From positions 1 to 64,000 of the forward strand of contig NZ_SZNM01000008.1 in NCBI RefSeq assembly GCF_005870085.1: DNA of 64,000 nt, given 5' to 3'. A model generated the notes under the pieces. The model made no database searches and was not told the origin of the DNA. It saw only the letters and a program-made list of their open reading frames with translations. Below are positions 45,251 through 52,619 of the stretch, piece after piece. Position 1 is the stretch's first letter. Each line of letters starts with the position of its first letter. Made by a program: the position numbers and the translations under genes. The stretch comes from Aquibacillus sediminis. Lineage in GTDB: Bacteria > Bacillota > Bacilli > Bacillales > Amphibacillaceae.

Positions 45251-45895
45251 GGGGACGTTACGGATTCGACAGGGGTAGGTCGAGCTCAAGTTGCGGGTCG
45301 AGGTTACGTCTCGTAAAACGTTACACGCCAATAATAACTGGCAACGAAAACAATCAACCTGCTTTAGCAGCTGCGTAAGTAGCCTAAAGCGATCCTTCCT
45401 ACCATCGCCCATGTGGTAGATCGAAGGGTCTCAAATGAAGTGGGCTACGCTGTCTTCCTCCGCCTGGGGAACGACAGAAGAGATTAATCAGGCTAGCTAC
45501 TTGGACGCCAGTTGGTAGGCAGAAAAGATAGCGAATCCGCAAATATACCAACTACGCTCGTAGACGCTTGAGTGCCGATACCTCTGGACGTGGGTTCGAT
45601 TAGTAATTAGTCGCCTTATGTGGTAACACATAAGTGAACATTCGGCTTGATCGGTGAAACCTAAGTCACATAAATGTGATATGGCAATACCGAGCAGTAT
45701 GTGGAGTAATCCAACAGCTGTGTATCGACTTATAGGCTTCCAAATAATTGGAAGTACTAGGATGCGAAATCCTACCCAAAGGGTAAAAACTACATTTCGC
45801 ATAATACGCCGAAGGACCTGATATTACTACAAGGTTCAAGATATAGTCAGTGCCATGTCGAAAGCATGGAATAGCACGTCCCACCGTCTCCACCA
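45251..45895 (+). ncRNA. ssrA: tmRNA (ssrA), split by a group I intron in the T-loop
   Basis: Exon 1 is 45251-45600 and exon 2 is 45879-45895; the joined mature RNA is 367 nt. The 5' end GGGGACGTTACGGATTCGAC and 3' end CCGTCTCCACCA pair to form the alanine acceptor arm. The tag frame resumes at GGC (45343) and reads GNENNQPALAAA-stop, so the degradation tag is AGNENNQPALAAA including the charged Ala. The T-arm reads GGACGTGGGTTCGAT in exon 1 and TCCCACC in exon 2, so TTCGATTCC is restored only after the 278-nt intervening sequence is removed. Confidence 0.96.
45601..45878 (+). mobile_element. Group I intron in the tmRNA T-loop, no ORF inside
   Basis: The 5' exon ends in U and the intron ends in G (45878), as required for group I splicing. 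Internal guide GTCG (45610-45613) pairs with exon CGAT to give P1 with a terminal G-U at the splice site. CTTATGTG/CACATAAG makes a hairpin (P2). GGCAATACCGAGC and AAGATATAGTC are typical core strands, the latter able to pair with GACTTAT (P7). Extra hairpins near P7 (cttccaa/ttggaag, taggat/cctac) suggest subgroup IA. 278 nt is too short for an internal endonuclease, and none is encoded. Confidence 0.9.
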
Positions 45896-45918
45896 ATACA
45901 TATGTTGGTGGTTTTTTT
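45890..45918 (+). terminator. Terminator of ssrA
   Basis: CCACCAA/TTGGTGG hairpin followed by TTTTTTT; the 5' arm is the encoded 3' end of tmRNA. Confidence 0.85.
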
Positions 45919-45941
45919 ATTGTCTTTTTTACTTTCTTTAC

Positions 45942-46349
45942 CTAAATAAGGAAAAACTTTTCTTCAAAAGATAACTTGTTTTCAAGTTGTTCCTGATTGT
46001 ACTTGCCATTTCTTGGGGTTACAACATTGTAATTGTCCAATATAAACATAGCTCGTCTTTTTTTCTTTTCAATTCGTAAAAATGGAGATACCATTTTTAG
46101 TACATAAAAAACTTCATGTTTACGTTTAATGGATAATGTATATGAATCTTTATGTTGATCAGGTTTATAGTTCTTTTTATTATTTAAGGTGCCTCCTACA
46201 ATACTTTGGAGATAAACAAGTAGTTCTTTATCAGTTGATGCTATGCTTATGCACGGTCTTCTGTATTCCCCCTCATGCATCCTTGTCAATGTGATAGACC
46301 CTTCTCCATCAATTATCCCAGCAACATATGCAGCTTCGTAATTGTTCAA
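45942..46349 (-). CDS. LAGLIDADG homing endonuclease, free-standing, antisense next to ssrA
   Basis: A ~135-aa protein with one LAGLIDADG motif (AAYVAGIIDGEGSITLTR, near residues 6-23) and the family core (TDKELLVYLQSIVGG, YTLSIKRKHEVFYVLKMV). Single-motif enzymes act as homodimers. TTG 46349 is preferred because AAAGGGG lies 7 bases upstream; TTG 46370 is in frame. It is on the opposite strand and outside the gene, with its 3' end 46 bases beyond ssrA. It is the likely mobility factor for the ORF-less intron (inferred). The catalytic Asp/Glu of the motif are intact. Low GC. Confidence 0.88.
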   Translation of the reverse strand: MNNYEAAYVAGIIDGEGSITLTRMHEGEYRRPCISIASTDKELLVYLQSIVGGTLNNKKNYKPDQHKDSYTLSIKRKHEVFYVLKMVSPFLRIEKKKRRAMFILDNYNVVTPRNGKYNQEQLENKLSFEEKFFLI

Positions 46350-46655
46350 ATTTTTCGTCCCCTTTCCCAATTGACCTAAGTTAATTATATAATATTTTTT
46401 TTAATTTTAGCAGTTTATATATTGTAGAAATTCCTACGTAACACTTCCTTTGTATTATCTTTTCTGTAAAAAATTACCACTCCATACTAATATGTTGTGA
46501 TTGGAAAGTGTGTGGTGTATCTTGAATTAGACGGGATAAGCCGTAATAGGGAAAACTAAAACCAAGCGTAATAATGGATGCTAAGTAAGTAATGCTATAA
46601 TTAATGAAGAAAAATGAGGAACAACCATCTTAAGAAACGGAGGTTACGGTTACAG

Positions 46656-47540
46656 ATGAAACAAAAAAATAAGAATGTTGAACAATATGAAGTCAAGCAA
46701 CCAGTTCAACTGTTACCTTTTTTAATAGAGAAGATGTCCAACCGCAGCCGCAATACAGTTAAATCGATTCTTGCTCGAGGACAAGTAAATGTTAATGACA
46801 GGGAAATAACACAGCACAACTTTCAGCTTCAGCCTAATGATACTGTTTCCATTTTAAAAAACAAAGTAGCAAAAGCAGCATCGTTTGATGGAATGAAACT
46901 ATTGTATGAAGATGATGCGGTTATAGTAGTCGAAAAGGATGCAGGTCTGTTATCGATGGCTTCCCCAAAAGAGAGATCCCGAACAGCTTACAAACAATTA
47001 ATGGCTTATGTTCGAAAAGTGAACCCAAACAACAGAATCTTTATTGTCCATCGGTTAGACCGAGATACATCGGGTGTCATGATGTTTGCAAAAAATGAGA
47101 AGGTAAAGCAAAAATTACAACAGGCGTGGAAGGACATGGTGGCGGAGCGGACTTATGTAGCACTGGTTGAAGGGGTCGTGAAAAAGTCTGAAGGTACAAT
47201 TACCTCATGGTTAAAAGAAAGCAAGACCTTTAAAATGTATTCTAGTCCAAAGCCGAATGACGGACAGCGGGCCGTTACCCACTATAACGTGATGCAATCG
47301 AACAACCAGTTTTCTTTATTACAAGTTCATCTAGAGACGGGCAGAAAAAAACAAATTCGCGTACATATGACAGATATCGGTCATCCAATTGTTGGTGATA
47401 AAAAATACGGTTCAAAGGTTAACACAATTAGAAGACTTGGCTTGCATGCTAGTGTGTTAGCATTTTATCATCCGATAACTGGAAAATTACTACGATTCGA
47501 ATCAGATATTCCCCCACTATTTAAAAAGAAATCAAAGTAG
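46656..47540 (+). CDS. RluA-family pseudouridine synthase
   Basis: A 294-aa enzyme isomerising uridine in RNA (23S rRNA or tRNA target not determinable). N-terminal S4-like region (LLPFLIEKMSNRSRNTVKSILARGQVNVND), then the catalytic motif VHRLDRDTSGVMMFAK with the essential Asp, and ETGRKKQIRVHM and GDKKYG of the RluA group. ATG 46656 is chosen with CGGAGG ~13 bases upstream; ATG 46614 is an in-frame alternative giving 308 aa. Confidence 0.92.
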   Translation: MKQKNKNVEQYEVKQPVQLLPFLIEKMSNRSRNTVKSILARGQVNVNDREITQHNFQLQPNDTVSILKNKVAKAASFDGMKLLYEDDAVIVVEKDAGLLSMASPKERSRTAYKQLMAYVRKVNPNNRIFIVHRLDRDTSGVMMFAKNEKVKQKLQQAWKDMVAERTYVALVEGVVKKSEGTITSWLKESKTFKMYSSPKPNDGQRAVTHYNVMQSNNQFSLLQVHLETGRKKQIRVHMTDIGHPIVGDKKYGSKVNTIRRLGLHASVLAFYHPITGKLLRFESDIPPLFKKKSK

Positions 47541-47642
47541 GAGTAGGTTAAGGACTGTAAACTATCCAAACCCATTACCAATTGGATAAAAGCTTAAGGT
47601 TTTGATCAGTCAGAACAATAAAATGAAAGTAGGTTGATTTAA

Positions 47643-48098
47643 ATGAAAAATGATTCCGTCACCAAAATGTGGGAGGAATATCGAAAATTTCATCCAAATG
47701 CACCGCAACAATATGAAGCATGGGCATTTGGTGATTCAAAAGAAATGGCTGATGAGCTTGCAAAGTTAGTATTAGAGGGAACGAAAACAGCGACATCCTC
47801 AAATTATACAATATATGAATTGGAAAATGAGGAATTACCGTACGTTGGTCTTCATAATATTATTCTCGATGGGGACGGAGGAGCTGTTGCAATTGCAGTG
47901 ACAACCTCAGTAGAAATCGTTTCTTTCGATGAAGTGACAGCAGAACACGCGTATTTGGAAGGAGAAGGTGACCGTACATTAAATTATTGGCGGGCGGTTC
48001 ATGAATCATTCTTTAAAAAAGAATTTGAAACGATCAACAAAATTTTTGATTCTAAAATTCCAGTTGTCTGTGAAAGGTTTGAATTGGTATACAAATAG
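47643..48098 (+). CDS. ASCH-domain protein
   Basis: A 151-aa protein of the ASCH superfamily (RNA-binding PUA-like fold; DUF437-type). Recognisable elements: EAWAFGDSKEMADELAKLVLEGTKTATSS near residues 24-52, and GEGDRTLNYWRAVHESFF near the C-terminus. Some relatives are reported as RNases or amidohydrolases; function here is unknown. SD GTAGG precedes ATG 47643. A GGGACA palindrome overlaps the region right after its stop. Confidence 0.85.
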   Translation: MKNDSVTKMWEEYRKFHPNAPQQYEAWAFGDSKEMADELAKLVLEGTKTATSSNYTIYELENEELPYVGLHNIILDGDGGAVAIAVTTSVEIVSFDEVTAEHAYLEGEGDRTLNYWRAVHESFFKKEFETINKIFDSKIPVVCERFELVYK

Positions 48099-48120
48099 TG
48101 GGACAGGACACTGTCCCACT
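48098..48120. repeat. GGGACA/TGTCCC palindrome after the ASCH gene
   Basis: AGTGGGACA...TGTCCCACT perfect inverted repeat overlapping the ASCH stop codon; may act as a terminator. A related, looser copy (gggacaagtttgat...aacctgtccccatgtccc) is at ~48402-48459. Confidence 0.6.
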
Positions 48121-48169
48121 ATACTATATGCTGGGACAATGCTCCATGCCCTGGTTTTAATTTACCATT

Positions 48170-48322
48170 TCAATCGTTCATTGCCCCTGCTTCACGGGAA
48201 GTCATTGCACCTTGTCCTTCGCTAACATCTTTTTGAATTTCTTTTTTCACCTTTTGTGGATTCGTTCCAGCAAATGCTGGTTTCATTATAGAGTTGTCTT
48301 TCGTTTGTTTATCTTGTTGCAT
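48170..48322 (-). CDS. Small gamma-type SASP-like spore protein
   Basis: A 50-aa ORF on the minus strand. SD AAAGGAGGA lies 7 bases before ATG. The sequence is MQQDKQTKDNSIMKPAFAG followed by TNPQKVKKEIQKDVSEGQG and ends EAGAMND. The FAGTNPQKVKKE and EGQGA segments resemble the repeat of gamma-type small acid-soluble spore proteins (e.g. TNAQQVRKQN...GQGQFG), here as a single unit. It is hydrophilic with no Cys or Trp. Forespore expression is inferred. Confidence 0.65.
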   Translation of the reverse strand: MQQDKQTKDNSIMKPAFAGTNPQKVKKEIQKDVSEGQGAMTSREAGAMND

Positions 48323-48508
48323 ACAAATCCTCCTTTATTTTTTCACAATCTTATTATGATAAAATAACGCTCGCTATATCCGGAGTATTTGAACTAGGAC
48401 AAAGGGACAAGTTTGATATTAAGCGTCACTACTGGACAATGAACCTGTCCCCATGTCCCACATTTTGTTAAGCTTATAGTAGGTGAAATTTTTATAGGAG
48501 GGAATGTA

Positions 48509-49237
48509 ATGTTAGTTGGTCATATGAAGGAGATTGTTCGTCATCCAGTAAAATCCCTTACTGGTGAAAGTGTCCCACAATCTAAAATCATGGATTATGG
48601 TTTATATGGCGATCGTAGTCATGCGTATGTTGATGAAACAAGAGAAGGAAAATTCCTGCAGATCACTCAATTTCAAGAAATGGTTCGATACAAAGCAAAG
48701 TTTGTTGGAGAAGAATCGATGGAGAAGTATCCAAACGTGGAAGTTATAACACCTGAGGGAAAGGTTTTTGATTGGGAGGATGAGGCATTAATTAAAGAGT
48801 TGGAAGACAAATCAGAAAGGAAAATTTCAACAATTGAATACTCCCCATCCCACGTACCTATCGGGCCAATTGCAGTCGAACATATTCTACTTGTAACGGA
48901 TGCTTCATTAGCTAAATTGGAAGAATTGTGGGAAGAAAATGAGGTTAATTCTAGGCGATTTCGACCTAATTTCATTATTTCATTAAAAGAAAAAATACCG
49001 TTTATCGAAGAAGATTGGATTGGCAAACGATTAAAAATAGGAAATGAAGTAGAAATTGAATTAGTCGGCCATTGTAAACGTTGTATGATTATTACCGTTG
49101 ATCCTGATAATGCACAGCGAGACAAAAGTTTACATAAAACGGTAATAAAAGAAAGAAAAAATAACTTTGGTGTTTATGCTTCTGTGATTAAAACAGGTGA
49201 TATTCATGTAAACGATGAAATTCATCTGCTTGATTAA
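48509..49237 (+). CDS. MOSC-domain protein
   Basis: A 242-aa MOSC-domain protein (molybdenum cofactor sulfurase C-terminal type), with an N-terminal beta-barrel (IVRHPVKSLTGESVPQSKI, GLYGDRSHAYVD) and the conserved Cys segment GHCKRCMIITVDPDN near residues 188-202. Related proteins carry sulfur or reduce N-hydroxylated substrates with Moco; the actual role is unknown, and no molybdenum genes are nearby. SD TAGGAGGG lies upstream of ATG 48509. Confidence 0.88.
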   Translation: MLVGHMKEIVRHPVKSLTGESVPQSKIMDYGLYGDRSHAYVDETREGKFLQITQFQEMVRYKAKFVGEESMEKYPNVEVITPEGKVFDWEDEALIKELEDKSERKISTIEYSPSHVPIGPIAVEHILLVTDASLAKLEELWEENEVNSRRFRPNFIISLKEKIPFIEEDWIGKRLKIGNEVEIELVGHCKRCMIITVDPDNAQRDKSLHKTVIKERKNNFGVYASVIKTGDIHVNDEIHLLD

Positions 49238-49277
49238 CTATTGCTAAAAATTTATCGATTTCTTAGATATAATAAAC

Positions 49278-49313
49278 GCTCCCCATCAAGTATCTAAATA
49301 CTGAATGGGGAGC
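49278..49313. terminator. Shared hairpin between the MOSC and betaine-binding genes
   Basis: GCTCCCCAT/ATGGGGAGC inverted repeat (with further inner pairing AGTATC/AATACT) between convergent genes; T-tracts on both sides are weak. Confidence 0.65.
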
Positions 49314-49337
49314 ATATTGTTTCATTATTATATCAAC

Positions 49338-50276
49338 TTATTCTGCAGGTTCAAGATCTTCAATGGAATCAATGTCCATATAGGATGGTACAGCTAACCC
49401 AATCTTGGCCCCTTCTAAGTTCGCTCCTAAATCTTCAAATTGACCTTCATACTCTTCATATAAAGCACCATGTGTTGCGGGTATCCATGGGGATAGAGAA
49501 GCATCGGCATCACCTGTAGCTATTGACTCAAACATAACAGACGGATCAACTGGTGTAAGCGTAACATTGAAACCTTGTTGCTCCAATACAATTTTAGCTA
49601 CATTGGTTGTAAAAGTTTCTGCTTCCCAAGGAGTTAAAATGATTTCTATTGAAGTACCTTCAACAGATTCTACCCCTTCTGTCCATTCTGCAACTGTTTC
49701 TGAATTTTCATCCACCCACTGTTGGGCTACTTGTTCAATGTCATTCTCTTCTTGAGCTGTAAGCAATGCTTCTTCCAATACTGATAGTTCCCAGTATAAT
49801 CGATCAAGAATCGTATACGCATTAGGCATGTCGTCCTTTAAGCCATTTCTTACGACTGTTTTAATTTTTTCCTCCTCACCAAAGACACCTTTAGGATCTT
49901 CTAAATACTTTATATCCCATTTCGCAAACATATAGTGGGGGGACCATGCTGCAACAATAATCGGATCCTCGTTATTAATAGCACCATCTAAAGCAGTTAA
50001 CATGGCACCAGATGAAGAAACTTCTTGTTCCCAACCAGCAAGACTTTCATACTCAGCTAAAGCCTTCTCATTCGTCTCTGTTTGTCCAGCACCAGGATCT
50101 ATACCTGTAATTGTATATTCCATTTTTTCACTAACATTTGTTGTAGTGGTTTCCGTCTGTCCATCATCTTCACTTGCATTTGCATCGTTAGGGTCCTCTT
50201 GTCCACAACCAGCTACTACAAGAGATAAAGATAAACCAGTTATTACCCATAATTTCTTCCATTTAAAGTTAAACAT
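49338..50276 (-). CDS. Glycine betaine/choline-type ABC transporter substrate-binding lipoprotein
   Basis: A 312-aa lipoprotein of the OpuAC/ProX-like family. Signal peptide with lipobox VVAGC (GLSLSLVVAGC), acidic linker, and ligand-binding domain with Trp residues typical of quaternary-ammonium boxes (AAWSPHYMFAKWD, LTPWEAETF, SLSPWIPATHG). ATG 50276 is chosen because GGAG lies about 10 bases upstream; GTG 50288 would overlap the SD. No ATPase or permease gene is adjacent, so it is an orphan binding protein. It is the expected substrate of Lgt. Confidence 0.9.
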   Translation of the reverse strand: MFNFKWKKLWVITGLSLSLVVAGCGQEDPNDANASEDDGQTETTTTNVSEKMEYTITGIDPGAGQTETNEKALAEYESLAGWEQEVSSSGAMLTALDGAINNEDPIIVAAWSPHYMFAKWDIKYLEDPKGVFGEEEKIKTVVRNGLKDDMPNAYTILDRLYWELSVLEEALLTAQEENDIEQVAQQWVDENSETVAEWTEGVESVEGTSIEIILTPWEAETFTTNVAKIVLEQQGFNVTLTPVDPSVMFESIATGDADASLSPWIPATHGALYEEYEGQFEDLGANLEGAKIGLAVPSYMDIDSIEDLEPAE

Positions 50277-50754
50277 GTTGTATAACACTCCTTAAGTTTT
50301 GTTTTGCTACTATTTTTTTCAGTAGCAATTTCCTTAGTTGTCTTAAAACTCTATTTTATTTTGGCTAAACTAATAAAAAATAATAATAAACTATGTTACA
50401 TTCTATATCTTTTTTTAGGTATTACTCAAACGACAAATTTCATCATTTTTGTACAAATAATACGTAAAATTCCAAATTAACAGAACTTTCTAAAGGCCTT
50501 ACATCTGTTTTCTAACTTTATCTTCGTTTTATGATGATAAAGTTTTTATTGAGTTGTAGTTGCAAAAGATTGAGTTATATACAACATCACCAGATAGTCG
50601 GAAGGAAGTCATTGTTTGCTTGACTTTTTGAAAGTTTAAAGGTAAATTGAATGTTGGAACTAAATAACCGATAAATGTTTATTCTAATTCTCATTTAACG
50701 GTACTTTAACATATAGTTAATAATGAAATGATTGACTATATGAAAAAGTTCATT

Positions 50755-50955
50755 TAGTGAGAAGAAGTGAAACTTCACTGAGTCGTTGGTTGTTCTGTCA
50801 TCACTCAGTGTTAGTACCACAAGGAGAGACCCGCAGGCCTTTGATCCAATTGGGGTGAAAAAGAAAGTTAACTCCCACTTAAACATCTCCGTCTTATTTG
50901 ATGTTTGAAGTTGGAGTCTTACGGACAAGTTGCACCGGGATAAATCGGTATATTT
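50755..50955 (-). repeat. Family B intergenic element, copy 3 (inverted)
   Basis: Read on the minus strand: caccggtgca-type start (tgcaccgggat on plus), actcc...ttcaaacatc / gatgtttaagtgggagt, gggtctctccttgtggtact, aacactgagtg, ending cagtgaagtttcacttc. The rest of 50277-51089 has no gene; it is AT-rich and includes the upstream region of the betaine-binding gene. Confidence 0.7.
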
Positions 50956-51089
50956 CTTGACTAGAATGGTACTAGTGGGAGGTATACTGATTTTTTTTAT
51001 TAATTAAGGTTTATCATCATTAAGCATTAAGAATAGATGATGAAAAGGGGAGCTAGGAATGGGTCTCAGTATGTAAAGGGGGAGAAGTA

Positions 51090-51458
51090 ATGCAAAAATC
51101 AAAAGGATTATTAGAATCAGAAATAAGCAAAGCATTAACACAATGGGAAAAAGATTTTCTTGGACGTGGATCGGTGAATGTTAAGACTGATATAGTACGA
51201 GATATGATTGTCGTAACATTACGGGGTGTCCTCACGCCTGCCGAGTATGCACTTTGTGAAACAAAAGACGGTATGCTAACAGTAAAAAGAACGAGGTCAG
51301 ACTTAGTAGAATCAGGTATAGATAAACTAAAGGAAATTATTTTCGATCTTACAAATCAGGAAGTAAAAAACTTTCATACTGATATAAGCACAAATAATGG
51401 TGAACGTGTAATGATCTTTCGCCTGCAAAATAACTATGAGAAACAATTAAAAAGTTAA
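51090..51458 (+). CDS. DUF2294 family protein
   Basis: A 122-aa soluble protein of the DUF2294 family, found in many Bacillaceae and sometimes next to transport genes. Recognisable stretch: ALTQWEKDFLGRGSVNVKTDIVRDMIVVTLRGVLTPAE (residues ~14-51). Function unknown. SD GGGGGAG lies before ATG 51090. A long-stem terminator follows. Confidence 0.8.
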   Translation: MQKSKGLLESEISKALTQWEKDFLGRGSVNVKTDIVRDMIVVTLRGVLTPAEYALCETKDGMLTVKRTRSDLVESGIDKLKEIIFDLTNQEVKNFHTDISTNNGERVMIFRLQNNYEKQLKS

Positions 51459-51501
51459 TCACATAGGGAGATCAATAAAAAACGTCTAGGTAGTTGATGG
51501 T

Positions 51502-51565
51502 AAACCGACATTTTTAAGAGATACAGTGTGTTTAGGCTGTGTTTTTTGAAAATGTCGGTTTTTTA
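51502..51565 (+). terminator. Terminator downstream of the DUF2294 gene
   Basis: AAACCGACATTTTT ... AAAATGTCGGTTT inverted repeat with a ~33-base loop, followed by TTTTTT. Confidence 0.75.
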
Positions 51566-51685
51566 ATTTGTGAAAATAAAAGGGTGTAAACACTTCATAG
51601 AGGAATTAGGGGGGGATTCATAGTTCAAAAACATTGGAGATAATGAATTTCACTCGTCGTTAGTGAATAGTGGATGATGTCTATA

Positions 51686-51738
51686 AAAATAGGGCATATC
51701 TCAATGTGTGTGCTCTACTGCAACTTGAGATAGCCCTT
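51686..51738 (-). terminator. Terminator of the DUF4256 gene
   Basis: Minus strand: AGGGCTATCTCAAG...TTGAGATATGCCCT hairpin followed by ATTTTTATAG, 15 bases past the stop. Confidence 0.75.
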
Positions 51739-51752
51739 CATTTTATTCAATG

Positions 51753-52316
51753 TTAAACTTTTAGCGAGCCACGGAACCCCCTAACTCCATAATAAGAGGA
51801 CGCACCATTGTGATAAACGAAGACATGCCCGTAGCGATAATCACAAAAAAGAGCACCGCCGAGTTCTCTAATATCAGCGGGTGTTTGTATCCAACTAGAC
51901 GTTTTTTTATCAACTGTTTCGAGTTTCTGTAACTTACGATATTGTTCTTCCGTTAAAAGTTCAATCCCCATGTCATTAGCCATATCAAGGGCATTATTTT
52001 CTGGTTTATGTTTTTTTCTTGACTCTAGTCCTTCACGATCGTAGCAAACACTTCTACGCCCTTTAGGACTTTCCGCTGAACAATCATAAAAAATGTATTC
52101 GTCTGTCGTTTCATCATATTCCACAACATCTGGTTCACCGCCAGTCGTTTCCATTTCATTTAGTGACCACAGTTTTTCAGCATGACCTTCCAGCTTTGCT
52201 TGTACGTTAGACCATTCAATTGCTTCATGGCGGTGCATATTTTTCTCAAATCTGGATTTCAAAACTCCGAGTAGTTCTTCGCGTTGTTCAGGTGATAACT
52301 CATTTTTAGTTGTCAT
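51753..52316 (-). CDS. DUF4256 family protein
   Basis: A 187-aa protein of the DUF4256 family, recognised by SRFEKNMHRHEAIEWSNVQAKLE, ETTGGEPDVVEYDE, YDCSAESPKGRRSVCYDREGLESRK and the C-terminal GGALFCDYRYGHVFVYHNGASSYYGVRGFRG. Function unknown. ATG 52316 is favoured because AAAGGAG is 9 bases upstream; in-frame ATGs at 52349, 52346 and 52322 are before or too near the SD. Monocistronic. Confidence 0.85.
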   Translation of the reverse strand: MTTKNELSPEQREELLGVLKSRFEKNMHRHEAIEWSNVQAKLEGHAEKLWSLNEMETTGGEPDVVEYDETTDEYIFYDCSAESPKGRRSVCYDREGLESRKKHKPENNALDMANDMGIELLTEEQYRKLQKLETVDKKTSSWIQTPADIRELGGALFCDYRYGHVFVYHNGASSYYGVRGFRGSLKV

Positions 52317-52572
52317 CTTCATTTTCTCCTTTACTGTTTTTGTCATCATGTTTTATGTATATAGAACGATTATAGGATATTAACATATTTTATCCAAATT
52401 TAAACAAAGACATTATTAATTTTGTCCAACAAAAAATAGGAGTGAAAGGTGATAGGAATTTATATTAGCTTATGTTTATATTTAGTAGGAACCTTTCATT
52501 AAAAAGAACACATTTGCTAATCTAATAAACATGTTTGTTACAGCAGTGTCCGACTTTATTTTGATCGGTCAT

Positions 52573-52600
52573 TTGGAAATGTTTGTATACAAACTATCCT
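52573..52600 (+). promoter_or_regulatory. Candidate promoter of the HD-GYP-like gene with a palindromic operator in its spacer
   Basis: TTGGAA (52573-52578) and TATCCT (52595-52600) flank a 16-bp spacer that contains a perfect 14-bp palindrome GTTTGTATACAAAC (52581-52594). This is a typical place for a repressor site; the cognate regulator is unknown. The rest of 52317-52572 shows nothing further. Confidence 0.4.
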
Positions 52601-52619
52601 ATAAAAAGGGGCAGGATAT

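Noticed and set aside
45497-45896. ORFs on the minus strand of ssrA and its intron
   Set aside because: They are antisense to tmRNA and the ribozyme core, lack SD sites, and show no known motif.
44658-46349. Prophage or integrative element inserted at tmRNA
   Set aside because: tmRNA 3' ends are common integration sites, but no integrase, no duplicated ssrA 3' end and no phage genes are seen here; only the intron and one endonuclease are foreign-looking.
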